DNA from: Zobellella iuensis
GTDB lineage: Bacteria; Pseudomonadota; Gammaproteobacteria; Enterobacterales; Aeromonadaceae
Reading direction: 5' to 3'
Assembly: GCF_016746085.1 (NCBI RefSeq)
Contig: NZ_JAERTZ010000020.1
Coordinates: 1 to 59,217, forward strand
Length of the DNA: 59,217 bases
Shown here: in pieces, positions 41,666-51,034 of the stretch
How the letters are laid out: the number at the start of each line of letters is the position of its first letter
Numbering within the stretch: the first letter of the stretch is position 1
The notes under the pieces: model-generated
What the model saw: the letters and a program-made list of their open reading frames with translations, nothing else
What the model was told of the DNA's origin: nothing
Databases searched by the model: none
Made by a program: the position numbers and the translations under genes

Positions 41666-42304
41666 ATGGAAACGGGCTACAGCATTATCATTGCCGATGA
41701 CCACCCCTTGTTTCGCAATGCCCTGCACCAGGCGGTACAACTGGCCGTAGAAGGTGCCCAGCTGCAGGAAGTCGACAGTATCGATAACCTGATGCAGCTG
41801 CTGACCGAAGTCGAGGACGTCGACCTGCTGCTGCTGGACCTGAAAATGCCCGGCGCCAGCGGTTTTTCCGGCCTGGCCCAGTTGCGCAACCAGTATCCGG
41901 ATCTGCCGGTGGTGGTGGTGTCCGCCAGCGAAGAGCCCGCCGTGGTACAGCAGGCGATGCGCTTCGGCGCCCTGGGTTTTATCCCCAAGTCGGCCCCCAT
42001 GCGCACCCTGGTGAGCGCCCTCAATAGCATACTCGAAGGCGACACCTGGTTTCCCGAAGGCATCAGCCTGGAAGACGCGCCGGCAGACCACCTGGCCGAA
42101 CGCCTGGCCAGCCTCACCCCCCAGCAATACAAGGTGCTGACCATGCTGTCGGAGGGCAAGCTCAACAAGCAGATCGCCTACGAGCTGGAGGTGTCCGAAG
42201 CGACCATCAAGGCCCATGTCACCGCCATCTTCCGCAAGCTGGGGGTGAAAAACCGTACCCAGGCGGTGATTGCCCTGTCCCAGCTGGATGGCGGGGAGCG
42301 CTGA
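41666..42304 (+). CDS. LuxR/NarL-type response regulator, CrbR-like
   Basis: A 212-residue regulator. The receiver has IIADDHPLFRNAL, the phospho-Asp in LLLLDLKMPG and the lysine in FIPKSAP. The C-terminal helix-turn-helix is LTPQQYKVLTMLSEGKLNKQ followed by EVSEATIKAHVTAIFRKLGV. Its position facing a CrbS-like SLC5 hybrid kinase gene, with stops 45 bases apart, supports a cognate pair like Vibrio cholerae CrbS/CrbR. That pair switches on acetyl-CoA synthetase for acetate use. No acs gene lies in the window. Confidence 0.82.
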   Translation: METGYSIIIADDHPLFRNALHQAVQLAVEGAQLQEVDSIDNLMQLLTEVEDVDLLLLDLKMPGASGFSGLAQLRNQYPDLPVVVVSASEEPAVVQQAMRFGALGFIPKSAPMRTLVSALNSILEGDTWFPEGISLEDAPADHLAERLASLTPQQYKVLTMLSEGKLNKQIAYELEVSEATIKAHVTAIFRKLGVKNRTQAVIALSQLDGGER

Positions 42305-42348
42305 GCCGGGGCTGGGGACGATAACCTCCCTCATCCCCAGCCCTTGGC

Positions 42349-45300
42349 TCAAGCCACCAGGTGCTGCAACAGCGCCCTCAGCTTGAGCGGCTTGACCGGC
42401 TTGCTCAGGTAGCTCAGCTGCAAGCTGTGCAGCTGGGCCTGCAGCTCCGGCTGCCGGTCGGCGCTGATCACCACCGCCGGTATCCGCCCGAACTCCAGCC
42501 GCAGCATATGGATCACCGCCACCCCGGTTTCACCTTCATCCAGATGATAATCCGACAGTATCACCTGGGGCCTGAAACCCTCCCGGCAATGGGCGCGCGC
42601 CGCCCGCCCGTCGGCGGCCAGCCGCACCTCGCAGCCCCAGCGCGCCAGCAGGCTGGCCATGGCGGTGAGGATATCCGCCTCGTTGTCGATGCACAGCACC
42701 TTGAGGCCCGCCAACTGGCCGCTGGCCGGTGCCCGCACCACCGGTTCGACCGGCTCGACGCCAGGCTCGGCCCGCGGCACCGTCACGCTGAATACCGAGC
42801 CCTTGCCCTCTTGCGAGCGTACCGCCAACCGGTGTTCCAGGATGCCGGCCAGCCCCTGGGCGATGGCCAGGCCCAGCCCCAACCCCTGCTGGTGGTGGCG
42901 CTGGCCGTGCTCCAGACGCAGAAACTCGTCGAAGATCACCTCCAGCTTGTCGGCCGGAATGCCGGGGCCGTTATCCCATACCTCGATGCGCAGGCTGTCA
43001 CCGCAGTGGCGAATACCGAGCAGGATGCGCCCGCCCGGGTTGTAGCGCAGGGCATTGGTGAGGAAATTCTGCAGTATGCGGCGCAACAACCGGGGATCGC
43101 TGTGTACCCCGAGCCGGCTGGAGACCAGGTCGAAACGGCCGCCGTCCTGCTCGGCCAGCGCCCCGAACTCGACCTTGAGGGTATCGAACAGCGTCTTCAG
43201 GGCAAAGTCCCTGGGCCGGGCGGTGAGTTTGCCCGACTCCAGGCGGGACATGTCCAGCAGGTCGCCGATCAGTTCTTCGGCGGCCCCGAGGGAGCGGTCG
43301 ATATGACCGGCCAGCCGGCGGCTTTCCTCGTCCCCCGAGGTTTCCAGCCAGGAGGAGGTGAACAGCTTGGCGGCGTTGAGCGGCTGCATCAGATCGTGGC
43401 TCACCGCCGCCAGGAAACGGCCCTTGGAGGCATTGGCCCGCTCTGCCTGGCGGGTGGCGGCCAGCAACTGCTGGTTCACCGCCGACAGCTCCCGGGTGCG
43501 CTCGGCCACCCGGGCCTCCAGCACCACATTGGCCTCTTTCAGCACCTGCTCCGCCTGGCGGAAGGTGGTGATGTCGTTGAAGGTCATCACGAAGCCGCCG
43601 CCGGGCATGGGATTGCCCTGCATCTCGATGACCCGGCCGTCGGGGCGGGTGCGCGCCGAGATATGGGCGGTGCCGGCACTCATATGAGCGACCCGCCGGG
43701 CGACCTGGGCGTCCACCTCGCCGGGGCCGCACAGGCCTTTTTCGGCGTTGTAGCGGATGATGTCGGCGATCGGCCGCCCCACCCGGATCAACCCCGGCGG
43801 ATACTTGAACAGCTCGATATAACGGCGGTTCCAAGCCACCAGCTTCAGCTCTTTATCAACCACCGAAATGCCCTGGCCGATATGCTCGATGGCCCCCTGC
43901 AGCAACCCCCGGTTGAAGCGGAATACGTCCCCGGCCTCGTCCACGATGGCGGCCAGTTCCTCCAGCTCCATGGAGCGTCCCTGCAGCGCCGACGACAGCA
44001 CCAGCCGTGCGGAAGAGGCCCCGAACACCCCGGCCAGCACCCGCTCGGTGTGGCGGATCAGGCTGGCGGGGGCCTGCATGCTGCCGTCCAGGGTGCCCTG
44101 CTCGCCGGCGTAGCGGGCGAAGGCCCGTTTGACCCGGGCTTCCCCCACGAAGCGGGACGCCAGCTGCTCCAGATCCCGCACCGTCACCTTGGCCCGGTAC
44201 ACATCGCCGTCGTCCTTGTGCTGGCGGCCGACGAAGGCCGCCGCCTGGAAACGTTCGCTCACCGGGGGCACCGACAGCCAGGAACCCAGCAGGTAGCCCG
44301 CCAGGTTGAACAGCAGGCTGAGCAGTATGCCCCAGGTGGCGGGGCTCATCTCGCCCACCGCGCCCCAGGCCGGCGGCGTCAGCAGCCACAGCAGCACGTT
44401 GGTGTCCGCATCGCCGGCGAAGAGCCCGGTTTCCGCCATCAGGTTGAGCAGCCACATCAGCATGCCCAGGCTCAGGCCCCAGTAGGCGCCGCGTCTGTTG
44501 CCGCCGCGCCACAGCAGCCCCAGCACCAGGGCCGGGGCGAACTGGGCGATGGCGGCGAAGCTGAGGTAGCCGATGCGCGACAGGCTGTGGATCTCCCCCA
44601 GCCAGAGGAACACCAGCCAGGCGGTGACCATGATGACGATGATGGCGGTGCGGCGCACGTTGAGCAGCAGCTGGGCGAAATCCTCGAACCCGGCCCCCTG
44701 CAGCTGGCGCCGGCGCAGTATCATCGGCAGCACCAGATCGTTGCTCACCATGATCGCCAGGGCGATGGTGGAGATGATCATCATGCCGGTGGCGGCGGAC
44801 GCGCCGCCGATAAAGGCCAGCACCGCCAGGCCCGGATAGTCCAGCGCCAGGGGCAGGCTGATCACATAGGTGTCCGGCGCGGTGTCCGCCGACAGCCACT
44901 GCTGGCCGGCCAGGGCCAGGGGCAGCACGAAGAACCCGAACAGCAGGAGGTAGAGGGGAAAGATGCGCTGGGCCCAGCGCAGGTCCGCCGGGTCATGGTG
45001 CTCCACCACGGTCACGTGGAACTGGCGCGGCAGGCAGATGATGGCGCTCATGGACAGCAGGGTATAGACCCCCATGTCGAGCAGGTTACCCCCGCCCACC
45101 TCGGTCAGGCCGCCGATAAAGTCCTCGGTGATCATGGTGCGCTGCTGGTTGGGGAAGGCCAGGATCAGCCAGAGCGCGAAGCCCCCCACCACGATAAAGG
45201 CCACCAGCTTGACCACCGACTCCAGGGCGATGGCGACGATGACCCCGCGCTGGTGCTCGGTGGCGTCGATATGGCGGGTGCCGAACAGCAGGATGAAAAC

Positions 45301-45807
45301 GGTGAACAGCAGCGCCACCATAAAGGCCACTTCGCCGGCGTCCCGGCCGTCCCCGCCCACCACGTCCGGCGCCACCAGGTTGAGCCCCATGACGATGGCC
45401 TTGAGCTGGAGGGCGATATAGGGCAGCACCCCGACGATGGCGATCAGGGTGACATAGACCGCCAGCCGCTGGGATTTGCCGTAACGGGCGGCGATAAAGT
45501 CGGCGATGGAGGTGATGTGCTCGCGTTTGGCCACCTCGATCAGCCGGGCGATAAAGGGCCCGGCCAGGGTGAACACCAGTATGGGGCCCAGGTAGATGGG
45601 GAAGTAGGACCAGGGATCGGTGCTGGCCTGGCCCACGGTGCCGAAGAAGCTCCAGGAGGTGCAGTACACCGCCAGCGACAGGCTGTACAGAAGCGGCCGC
45701 AGGCGGCGGGCCCGGGCCCCCAGGCGCACCTTGTCGCCCAGCCAGGCGCAGAGGAACAGCAGGGCCAGGTAGGCCAGGGCGATATTGATGACGGTCCAGC
45801 CCTGCAT
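42349..45807 (-). CDS. SLC5-linked hybrid sensor histidine kinase, CrbS-like
   Basis: A 1152-residue protein. Residues 1 to about 520 form a sodium-solute-symporter (SLC5) module of about 13 helices (YCTSWSFFGTVGQAS, IGGASAATGMMIISTIALA). A STAC linker follows (about 535-630), then a PAS-type domain (about 640-770, GQGISVVDKELKLVAWN), HisKA (AAVSHDLMQPLNAAKLF), HATPase (WDNGPGIPADKLE, GLGLGLAIAQG) and a C-terminal receiver (about 1033-1152, phospho-Asp in ILSDYHLDEG). This is the CrbS/CbrA architecture. GGAGG in the upstream MFS gene and a TGATG overlap show coupling. Confidence 0.9.
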   Translation of the reverse strand: MQGWTVINIALAYLALLFLCAWLGDKVRLGARARRLRPLLYSLSLAVYCTSWSFFGTVGQASTDPWSYFPIYLGPILVFTLAGPFIARLIEVAKREHITSIADFIAARYGKSQRLAVYVTLIAIVGVLPYIALQLKAIVMGLNLVAPDVVGGDGRDAGEVAFMVALLFTVFILLFGTRHIDATEHQRGVIVAIALESVVKLVAFIVVGGFALWLILAFPNQQRTMITEDFIGGLTEVGGGNLLDMGVYTLLSMSAIICLPRQFHVTVVEHHDPADLRWAQRIFPLYLLLFGFFVLPLALAGQQWLSADTAPDTYVISLPLALDYPGLAVLAFIGGASAATGMMIISTIALAIMVSNDLVLPMILRRRQLQGAGFEDFAQLLLNVRRTAIIVIMVTAWLVFLWLGEIHSLSRIGYLSFAAIAQFAPALVLGLLWRGGNRRGAYWGLSLGMLMWLLNLMAETGLFAGDADTNVLLWLLTPPAWGAVGEMSPATWGILLSLLFNLAGYLLGSWLSVPPVSERFQAAAFVGRQHKDDGDVYRAKVTVRDLEQLASRFVGEARVKRAFARYAGEQGTLDGSMQAPASLIRHTERVLAGVFGASSARLVLSSALQGRSMELEELAAIVDEAGDVFRFNRGLLQGAIEHIGQGISVVDKELKLVAWNRRYIELFKYPPGLIRVGRPIADIIRYNAEKGLCGPGEVDAQVARRVAHMSAGTAHISARTRPDGRVIEMQGNPMPGGGFVMTFNDITTFRQAEQVLKEANVVLEARVAERTRELSAVNQQLLAATRQAERANASKGRFLAAVSHDLMQPLNAAKLFTSSWLETSGDEESRRLAGHIDRSLGAAEELIGDLLDMSRLESGKLTARPRDFALKTLFDTLKVEFGALAEQDGGRFDLVSSRLGVHSDPRLLRRILQNFLTNALRYNPGGRILLGIRHCGDSLRIEVWDNGPGIPADKLEVIFDEFLRLEHGQRHHQQGLGLGLAIAQGLAGILEHRLAVRSQEGKGSVFSVTVPRAEPGVEPVEPVVRAPASGQLAGLKVLCIDNEADILTAMASLLARWGCEVRLAADGRAARAHCREGFRPQVILSDYHLDEGETGVAVIHMLRLEFGRIPAVVISADRQPELQAQLHSLQLSYLSKPVKPLKLRALLQHLVA

Positions 45808-46952
45808 CAGGCCTCCTGGAGTCGGGTGGTCAGGGGTCGGCGCAACAGCCAGGCCACCGGCAGCACCGCCGCGCCCATCAGCCAGAAAGTCTGGCCACCG
45901 AGCAGCGGATAGAGCTGGCCGGACAGCACCAGCAGCAGCGCCACCGCCAGCCCCATGGGAATGGCCGCATACAGGGCCTGGGCGCCGATCACCGCCGGGC
46001 CGTCCAGATCCCGGCTGATATAACGGATGGCCCCCAGGTGGCTCAGGCAGAAGCTGCCCCCATGCAGCAACTGGGCAACGACCAACCCGCCCAGTTCGGT
46101 GGTGGCGCCCAGCAAGGCCCAGCGCAGCAGGGCGCAGGCGGCCCCGGCCAGCAGCAGGTGGCGGGCACTCAGGCGTTCGAACCAGCGCTTGTTCATGGCG
46201 AACACCAGGATTTCAGCCAGCACCCCCAGCCCCCACAGATAGCCGATCACCGCGGTGCTGTATCCCTGCTGCTGCCAGTAGAGGGCACTGAAGCCGTAGT
46301 AGAAGGCATGACTGCCCTGCAGCAGGGCGGTGACCAGCAGGAAGCGCATCATGCCCGGCCGGCCCCATACCTGCCGGATGCTGTCCCCCCGACGCCCCCG
46401 GTGGGTATCGGCTGGCTCCGGATTCATCGGCAGCACACTGATGGCCAGCATCAGCCCCAGCGACAGCACCATGGTATGCAGCACCCACTGGGGGCCCAGG
46501 CTGCCACTCAGGCTGCCGACCACCAGATTGGCGGCGATAAAGGCCGCTGATCCCCACAGCCGTGTCTTGCCGTAATCCAGGTGTACCTGCACGATGAGGC
46601 GGCTGGCGATGGCTTCGGATACCGGCATCAGTGCCGGATAGATCAGATTCACCAGCAGCATCAAGGCCAGCAGGGCCGCACTGGAATGCCAGCCGTAAAA
46701 GCCGGCGAAGGCAACCAGGCTCGCCAGGCACAGCCAGCGCGTCGCCGGCAGCAGGTGGGCCGCCGCCCGCACCCGGCTCATCACCGCCAGGTTGCCGGCG
46801 CAACGCGCCGCCATGCCCAGTCCCAGCAACAGGCCGATAAAGCCGGCATCGGCCCCCACATGGCTGAGCCATAACGCCCAGAAGGGCAGAAAGATGCCAT
46901 AGCCGAAATAATAAATGGCGAAAAACAACGAAAGCCAGAGAGCAGGCGACAT
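45807..46952 (-). CDS. MFS transporter, HcaT-type
   Basis: A 381-residue 12-helix transporter. It begins SLFFAIYYFGYGIFLPFWAL, and the stretches LDYGKTRLWGSAAFI, LLQGSHAFYYGFSALYWQQQ and GYLWGLGVLAEILVFAMN match E. coli HcaT, the putative 3-phenylpropionate transporter, and the nucleoside-symporter-like MFS group. Substrate is unproven and no hca catabolic genes are present. Its stop overlaps the start of the CrbS-like kinase by one base, so transporter and sensor are co-expressed. Confidence 0.85.
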   Translation of the reverse strand: MSPALWLSLFFAIYYFGYGIFLPFWALWLSHVGADAGFIGLLLGLGMAARCAGNLAVMSRVRAAAHLLPATRWLCLASLVAFAGFYGWHSSAALLALMLLVNLIYPALMPVSEAIASRLIVQVHLDYGKTRLWGSAAFIAANLVVGSLSGSLGPQWVLHTMVLSLGLMLAISVLPMNPEPADTHRGRRGDSIRQVWGRPGMMRFLLVTALLQGSHAFYYGFSALYWQQQGYSTAVIGYLWGLGVLAEILVFAMNKRWFERLSARHLLLAGAACALLRWALLGATTELGGLVVAQLLHGGSFCLSHLGAIRYISRDLDGPAVIGAQALYAAIPMGLAVALLLVLSGQLYPLLGGQTFWLMGAAVLPVAWLLRRPLTTRLQEA

Positions 46953-47038
46953 GTCCGGTACTGATAATAGAGAGATGCGGCCTATGATAATAACTTTACG
47001 GCTGAATTGCTGTTATCCATTGCGCCAAAGGTGGCTCC

Positions 47039-47938
47039 ATGCGTGTACTTATGCTGTTGACCCTGCTGTTGCTCGGCGGTTGCCAGGCCGAAGCCAGCCC
47101 ACCGGCGACCCCGTTCGACTATCAGTTGCACGACCCCGCGGGAGCGCCGCTGAACCTGAGCCAGGCGGCGAAGCAACTGGCCTCGGCGGATGTGATCATG
47201 GTGGGCGAGCTGCACGGCCACCAGGGTATCCATCGCTTTCAGGCCGATCTGCTGGCCCGGCTGCTGGCCCAACCCCGGCCCCTGGCCCTGGCCATGGAAC
47301 AGTTCAGCCGGGATCGCCAACCGGTGCTCGACGCCTACCTGGAGGGAAAGCTGGGCGAGGACGCCTTTATCGAACAGGCCAGGGCCTGGCCCGGCTACCG
47401 CAGTGACTACCGGCCGCTGGTCGAACTGGCCCGCCATGCCGGCATCGATGTGCTGGCCGCCAACGCCCCCCGCCACATAGTGCGCTGTATCGGCCGGGAA
47501 GGACCGGGCTACCTGGACCGCCTGCCCGCCAGCCACCGGGCCTGGGTGGCCGAGCGACTGACCCTGACCGACGATGGCTACAAGGCCCGCTTCATGGCTT
47601 CCCGCCACCATGGCCAGCCGCCCACCGAGTTCCAGTTCGCCGCCCAGACCAGCTGGGACGACACCATGGCCGAAAGCATCGCCCACTACCTGCAGGCCCA
47701 TCCCGGTTACCGGGTGATGCTGACCGTGGGACGTTTCCATATCGGTGACGGCCTGGGCACCGCCCAGCGGCTGCAACAACGGGCGCCACGGCTGCGGCTG
47801 GCACTGCTGTACCCGGTCACCCCCGGCGAAGCCGAACCGGCGCCGCCCCTGTGGCGGCTGAGGGTGGCCGAGCCCCCTGCGGCCAGGCCGACGGGCGAAC
47901 CGGCGCCCGCTCTCGCGGCCGGCGAGCCTGAATGCTGA
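47039..47938 (+). CDS. ChaN-family lipoprotein
   Basis: A 299-residue lipoprotein with lipobox LLLLGGC (cysteine 15). The ChaN-type domain has VIMVGELHGHQGIHRFQ, LAMEQFSRDRQPV and, near the end, MLTVGRFHIGDGLG. These are the heme/iron-binding fold motifs seen in Campylobacter ChaN, which binds heme pairs. A proline/alanine-rich tail of about 40 residues ends the protein. AGGTGG lies before the ATG. It diverges from the MFS gene with an 86-base gap. Its role is uncertain; iron or heme handling at the outer membrane is most likely. Confidence 0.83.
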   Translation: MRVLMLLTLLLLGGCQAEASPPATPFDYQLHDPAGAPLNLSQAAKQLASADVIMVGELHGHQGIHRFQADLLARLLAQPRPLALAMEQFSRDRQPVLDAYLEGKLGEDAFIEQARAWPGYRSDYRPLVELARHAGIDVLAANAPRHIVRCIGREGPGYLDRLPASHRAWVAERLTLTDDGYKARFMASRHHGQPPTEFQFAAQTSWDDTMAESIAHYLQAHPGYRVMLTVGRFHIGDGLGTAQRLQQRAPRLRLALLYPVTPGEAEPAPPLWRLRVAEPPAARPTGEPAPALAAGEPEC

Positions 47939-47969
47939 GCCGGTCGCGTCAACGGCGGAGGCCACCGAC

Positions 47970-50114
47970 TCAGGCCAGGGCCCGCGGCAGCGCGTGCGGC
48001 GCCTGGTAGCCGCTGTCCGGATACTGCTTGAGCCATTCGAGGGTCTGCTCGGCGGGCAAGGGGCGGGCAAAGAGGTAGCCCTGGAACTCGTCGCAGCCCG
48101 CCTGGCGCAGGAAATCCCACTGGGCCCGGGTTTCCACCCCTTCCGCCACCACCGTCAGCCCCAGCTCACGGCCCAGCGAAGTAATGGCCCGCACCAGAAT
48201 GGCGTCGCTGGAGTCCGGAGTGCTGTTGCCGACGAAGGACTTGTCCACCTTGAGGATATCGAGGGGAAAACGGCGCAGGTAGGCGAGCGAGGAATAGCCG
48301 GTGCCGAAGTCGTCCACCGCCAGCCGCACCCCCAGCGCCTTCAGCGCCTGCAGCTGCTCCACCGCCTTCATGTTCTTCTCCATCAGTATGCCCTCGGTCA
48401 GCTCCAGCTCCAGCCGGTGGGGTGCCAGGCCGCTCGTTGCCAGCGCTCGCTCCACCCGTCGGCACAGCTCGCCGGAGTAGAACAGCCGGGGCGACAGATT
48501 GACCGCCACCGCCAACTCATGGGGCCAGGTACAGGCCAGCCGGCAGGCCCGGGCCAGCACGAACTCGGTGATGGGCTCGATCTGGCCGGTATCCTCGGCG
48601 ATGGGAATGAACACCGCCGGCGAAATGGCGCCGAACTCGGGGCTGTGCCAGCGCACCAGCGCCTCGAACGACAAGGGGCGTCCTGCCCGGTCCACCTTGG
48701 GCTGGAAGTGCACGTCGATCTCGCCCCGCTCCAGCGCCCGGCGCAACGCCGCCTCCAGCCGCAGCCGCTCCACCGCCGCCGAGTTGAGCAGCCGGTTGTA
48801 GAAACACAGGCCAGAGCGCCCGCGGGACTTGGCGGAATACATGGCCGCGTCCGCGTGCTGCAGCAGGGTTTCCAGGTTGTCGCCGTCCACCGCCAGCAGG
48901 GCCACGCCGATGCTGCAGGTCACCAGCAGTTCGTGACCGTCCAGCAACAGGGGCGCGGAGACCTCGGCCAGTACCCGCTCCAGCGCCTGGTGCAGACCCG
49001 CCGGCTCGCCCTGGTGCCGGAGCAGCAACACGAACTCGTCGCCGCCGTAGCGGGCCACCGTATCCTCGGGGCACAGGGCGGCCTCGAGTCGCCGGGCGAT
49101 TTCAATCAGCAACCGGTCGCCGGCGGCATGACCCAGGCTGTCGTTGATCACCTTGAAGTTGTCCAGATCCACGAAGGCCAGGGCCACCTGCCCCCGCCCC
49201 GGAAGCAAGGCCGCCTTGCTCTGGGCCAGGCGTGTCTCCAGCAGATGGCGATTGGGCAGACCGGTGAGCAGATCGTAGTTGGCCTGGTATTCCAGCCGCT
49301 GTTGATAACGCTTGCGCTCGGTGATGTCCTCGACCGTGCCCTGGTAGTAGAGCAGTTCGCCGTCCAGATCGTGCACCGCATGGGCGGTTTCGGCGATCCA
49401 CAGGGTGGAGCCGTCCTGGCGATACACCTCGGACTCGAAGTCGCTGACGAAGCCCCGCTCGCGGATCTGCTGCTTGAATTCGTCGCGCCGGCCGGGGCTG
49501 ACGTAAAGCCGGTTGCCGATGTCCTGCACGCCGGCCATCAGGGCGTCGGTCGAATCGTAGCCGTACATCTCCGCCAGGGCCTGGTTGGCGGCCAGGTAGT
49601 GGCCGTCCGGCGTGCTCTGGAACATGCCGATCACCGAGTTGTCGAACAGACCCTGGTAGCGGGCCTCGGCCCGGGCCAGCCGATGGCGATCCTGCACCTG
49701 CTCGTGCACGTCGCTCAGCATGCCTTCGAATACTACCCCGCCCCCGCCGAGGGGCAGGGCCCGGCCGCTGTCCTTCACCCATTTCTGGCGGCCATCGCAA
49801 CAGCGCAACCGGTATTCGAGCGCGTAATACCCCTGCTCGTCCCGCGCCCGCATCAAGGTCCGTTGCACCCGGGGCCAGTCTTCCTCCACCACCAGGGCCC
49901 GGTGCAAACCATGCTCCTGGCGTTCCAGCCAGCCGGCGTGATAACCGCACAGCGCCACGCTGCCGGTGCTGACAAAAGAGGCGGCCCCGCTCAGCCCGGC
50001 TCGGTAGATGAGTCCGTCCAGCCGGTTGAGCAGGGTGCGAAAACAGGGCTGTCCGGCCAGCGCCTGCCCTGCCACCGGTGGCGAGTGATTCAGATTCAAC
50101 GCCTGCTCCGTCAT
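47970..50114 (-). CDS. PAS-PAS-GGDEF-EAL cyclic di-GMP protein
   Basis: A 714-residue cytosolic protein. The start at 50114 overlaps the upstream stop as ATGA. Two PAS-like regions (about 20-150, with a PAC segment, and 155-275, FDNSVIGMFQSTPDGHYLAANQ region) precede GGDEF and EAL. The GGDEF site is RYGGDEFVLLL. The EAL site FEALVRW, DDFGTGYSSL, LKVDKSFV and AEGVE all look intact, so both synthesis and breakdown are possible. It is the last gene of a three-gene operon with the NIT-like protein and the MCP. Confidence 0.9.
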   Translation of the reverse strand: MTEQALNLNHSPPVAGQALAGQPCFRTLLNRLDGLIYRAGLSGAASFVSTGSVALCGYHAGWLERQEHGLHRALVVEEDWPRVQRTLMRARDEQGYYALEYRLRCCDGRQKWVKDSGRALPLGGGGVVFEGMLSDVHEQVQDRHRLARAEARYQGLFDNSVIGMFQSTPDGHYLAANQALAEMYGYDSTDALMAGVQDIGNRLYVSPGRRDEFKQQIRERGFVSDFESEVYRQDGSTLWIAETAHAVHDLDGELLYYQGTVEDITERKRYQQRLEYQANYDLLTGLPNRHLLETRLAQSKAALLPGRGQVALAFVDLDNFKVINDSLGHAAGDRLLIEIARRLEAALCPEDTVARYGGDEFVLLLRHQGEPAGLHQALERVLAEVSAPLLLDGHELLVTCSIGVALLAVDGDNLETLLQHADAAMYSAKSRGRSGLCFYNRLLNSAAVERLRLEAALRRALERGEIDVHFQPKVDRAGRPLSFEALVRWHSPEFGAISPAVFIPIAEDTGQIEPITEFVLARACRLACTWPHELAVAVNLSPRLFYSGELCRRVERALATSGLAPHRLELELTEGILMEKNMKAVEQLQALKALGVRLAVDDFGTGYSSLAYLRRFPLDILKVDKSFVGNSTPDSSDAILVRAITSLGRELGLTVVAEGVETRAQWDFLRQAGCDEFQGYLFARPLPAEQTLEWLKQYPDSGYQAPHALPRALA

Positions 50115-51034
50115 AGCGCCCCTGGTGCGGTGTCGGCCCATGACGGCGCCCGGCGATCGGCCCGGGACAAGGCGCCGTCCAGCCGCAGCCGCTCCTGCTC
50201 CAGCCAGCGGAACACCGCGTCCACCGCCGCCGTGCCCAGGTTGAAACAGTCGGTGGCGGACAGGCCGGTGGCGTCCGCCGCCAGCAGCCGGCCGCGCAGG
50301 GCCGAGACGAAGGCCTGCACCGCCTGCTGGGCCGCGTCCACCTCGGCGCCCCGGCCGCCGGCGGCCAGGGCCTGGGCCAGCAGCGACTCGGCCCGCCCGG
50401 TGAGGAACAGCAGCCGCACCCGGGCCACCGGCGGACAATAGCGCCGCGCCGCCACCGAGCTGCCCAGGGCCCGGGCCTGGCCCAGGCACTCCGCCAGGGC
50501 GGGCAGGCGATGGCCGAAGTTGCGCTCGCTGTTGCCCTCGCCGGGCACCACCCCGGGCTGCTCGATGCGGGCCTCGGCCACCGCCGCCAGCCATTCGAGC
50601 AGTACCGACACCAGCCGGCAGTGGGCCTGGAAATTCTGCTCCGGGGTGCTGGCCGCCAGCCCCTGCACCAGGGCCTGCCACTGCCGCTGCAGCACCGCCA
50701 CCTGCTCCCGGCTGAAGCAGCAGTAGCGCTCCCGCTGTTCCCGTTCGCCGTGGACCAGCAGCGCCTGGAAGCGGCGCTCCACCGCCTGCTGCTTGGCCGG
50801 CAGCCGGCCGGCGAAGCCCTGATCGCCGGCCAGCCAGGCTCCGCTCATGCCCCTGTGCTGCTGCATGTCGGCCACCAGCGCCACCAGATCGGCGGCGCAG
50901 TCGAGCCCGACCCGGGCCCGCTGCGGCAACAGCCAGGCCTGCAGCCTCCGCCTGCGCCAGCCCCACCACAGACCGCCCAGCAGGACGGCCGCCAATACCC
51001 CGATAATCATGCTGTTCATCTCGGCCTCACTCAT
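50111..51034 (-). CDS. Membrane-anchored NIT-like sensor protein
   Basis: A 307-residue protein with one N-terminal helix ([17 protein letters not shown]) followed by basic residues, then an all-helical domain. [20 protein letters not shown] resembles the Q-x-x-RG-x-S motif opening nitrate/nitrite-sensing NIT domains, and a second half ([20 protein letters not shown]) could be its partner bundle. No output domain follows. The positive-inside rule (RRRRLQ after the helix) would place the domain in the cytoplasm. It overlaps the MCP gene by 8 bases and the GGDEF-EAL gene by 4. An internal start at 51019 is possible. Confidence 0.6.
   Translation of the reverse strand: MSEAEMNSMIIGVLAAVLLGGLWWGWRRRRLQAWLLPQRARVGLDCAADLVALVADMQQHRGMSGAWLAGDQGFAGRLPAKQQAVERRFQALLVHGEREQRERYCCFSREQVAVLQRQWQALVQGLAASTPEQNFQAHCRLVSVLLEWLAAVAEARIEQPGVVPGEGNSERNFGHRLPALAECLGQARALGSSVAARRYCPPVARVRLLFLTGRAESLLAQALAAGGRGAEVDAAQQAVQAFVSALRGRLLAADATGLSATDCFNLGTAAVDAVFRWLEQERLRLDGALSRADRRAPSWADTAPGAL

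Noticed and set aside
42361-45912. An 1183-codon open frame antisense to the hybrid kinase
   Set aside because: Same kind of shadow. It has no ribosome site or recognisable domain, and the other strand is a full CrbS-like kinase.
47994-50441. An 815-codon frame antisense to the GGDEF-EAL gene
   Set aside because: Low-complexity His/Gln/Arg composition and no domains; the opposite strand has all GGDEF and EAL residues in order.
50115-50969. N-terminal extension of the GGDEF-EAL protein by about 285 residues
   Set aside because: The added sequence is Gly/Ala/Arg-rich nonsense read through the NIT-like gene. The ATGA overlap at 50114 is the natural start.
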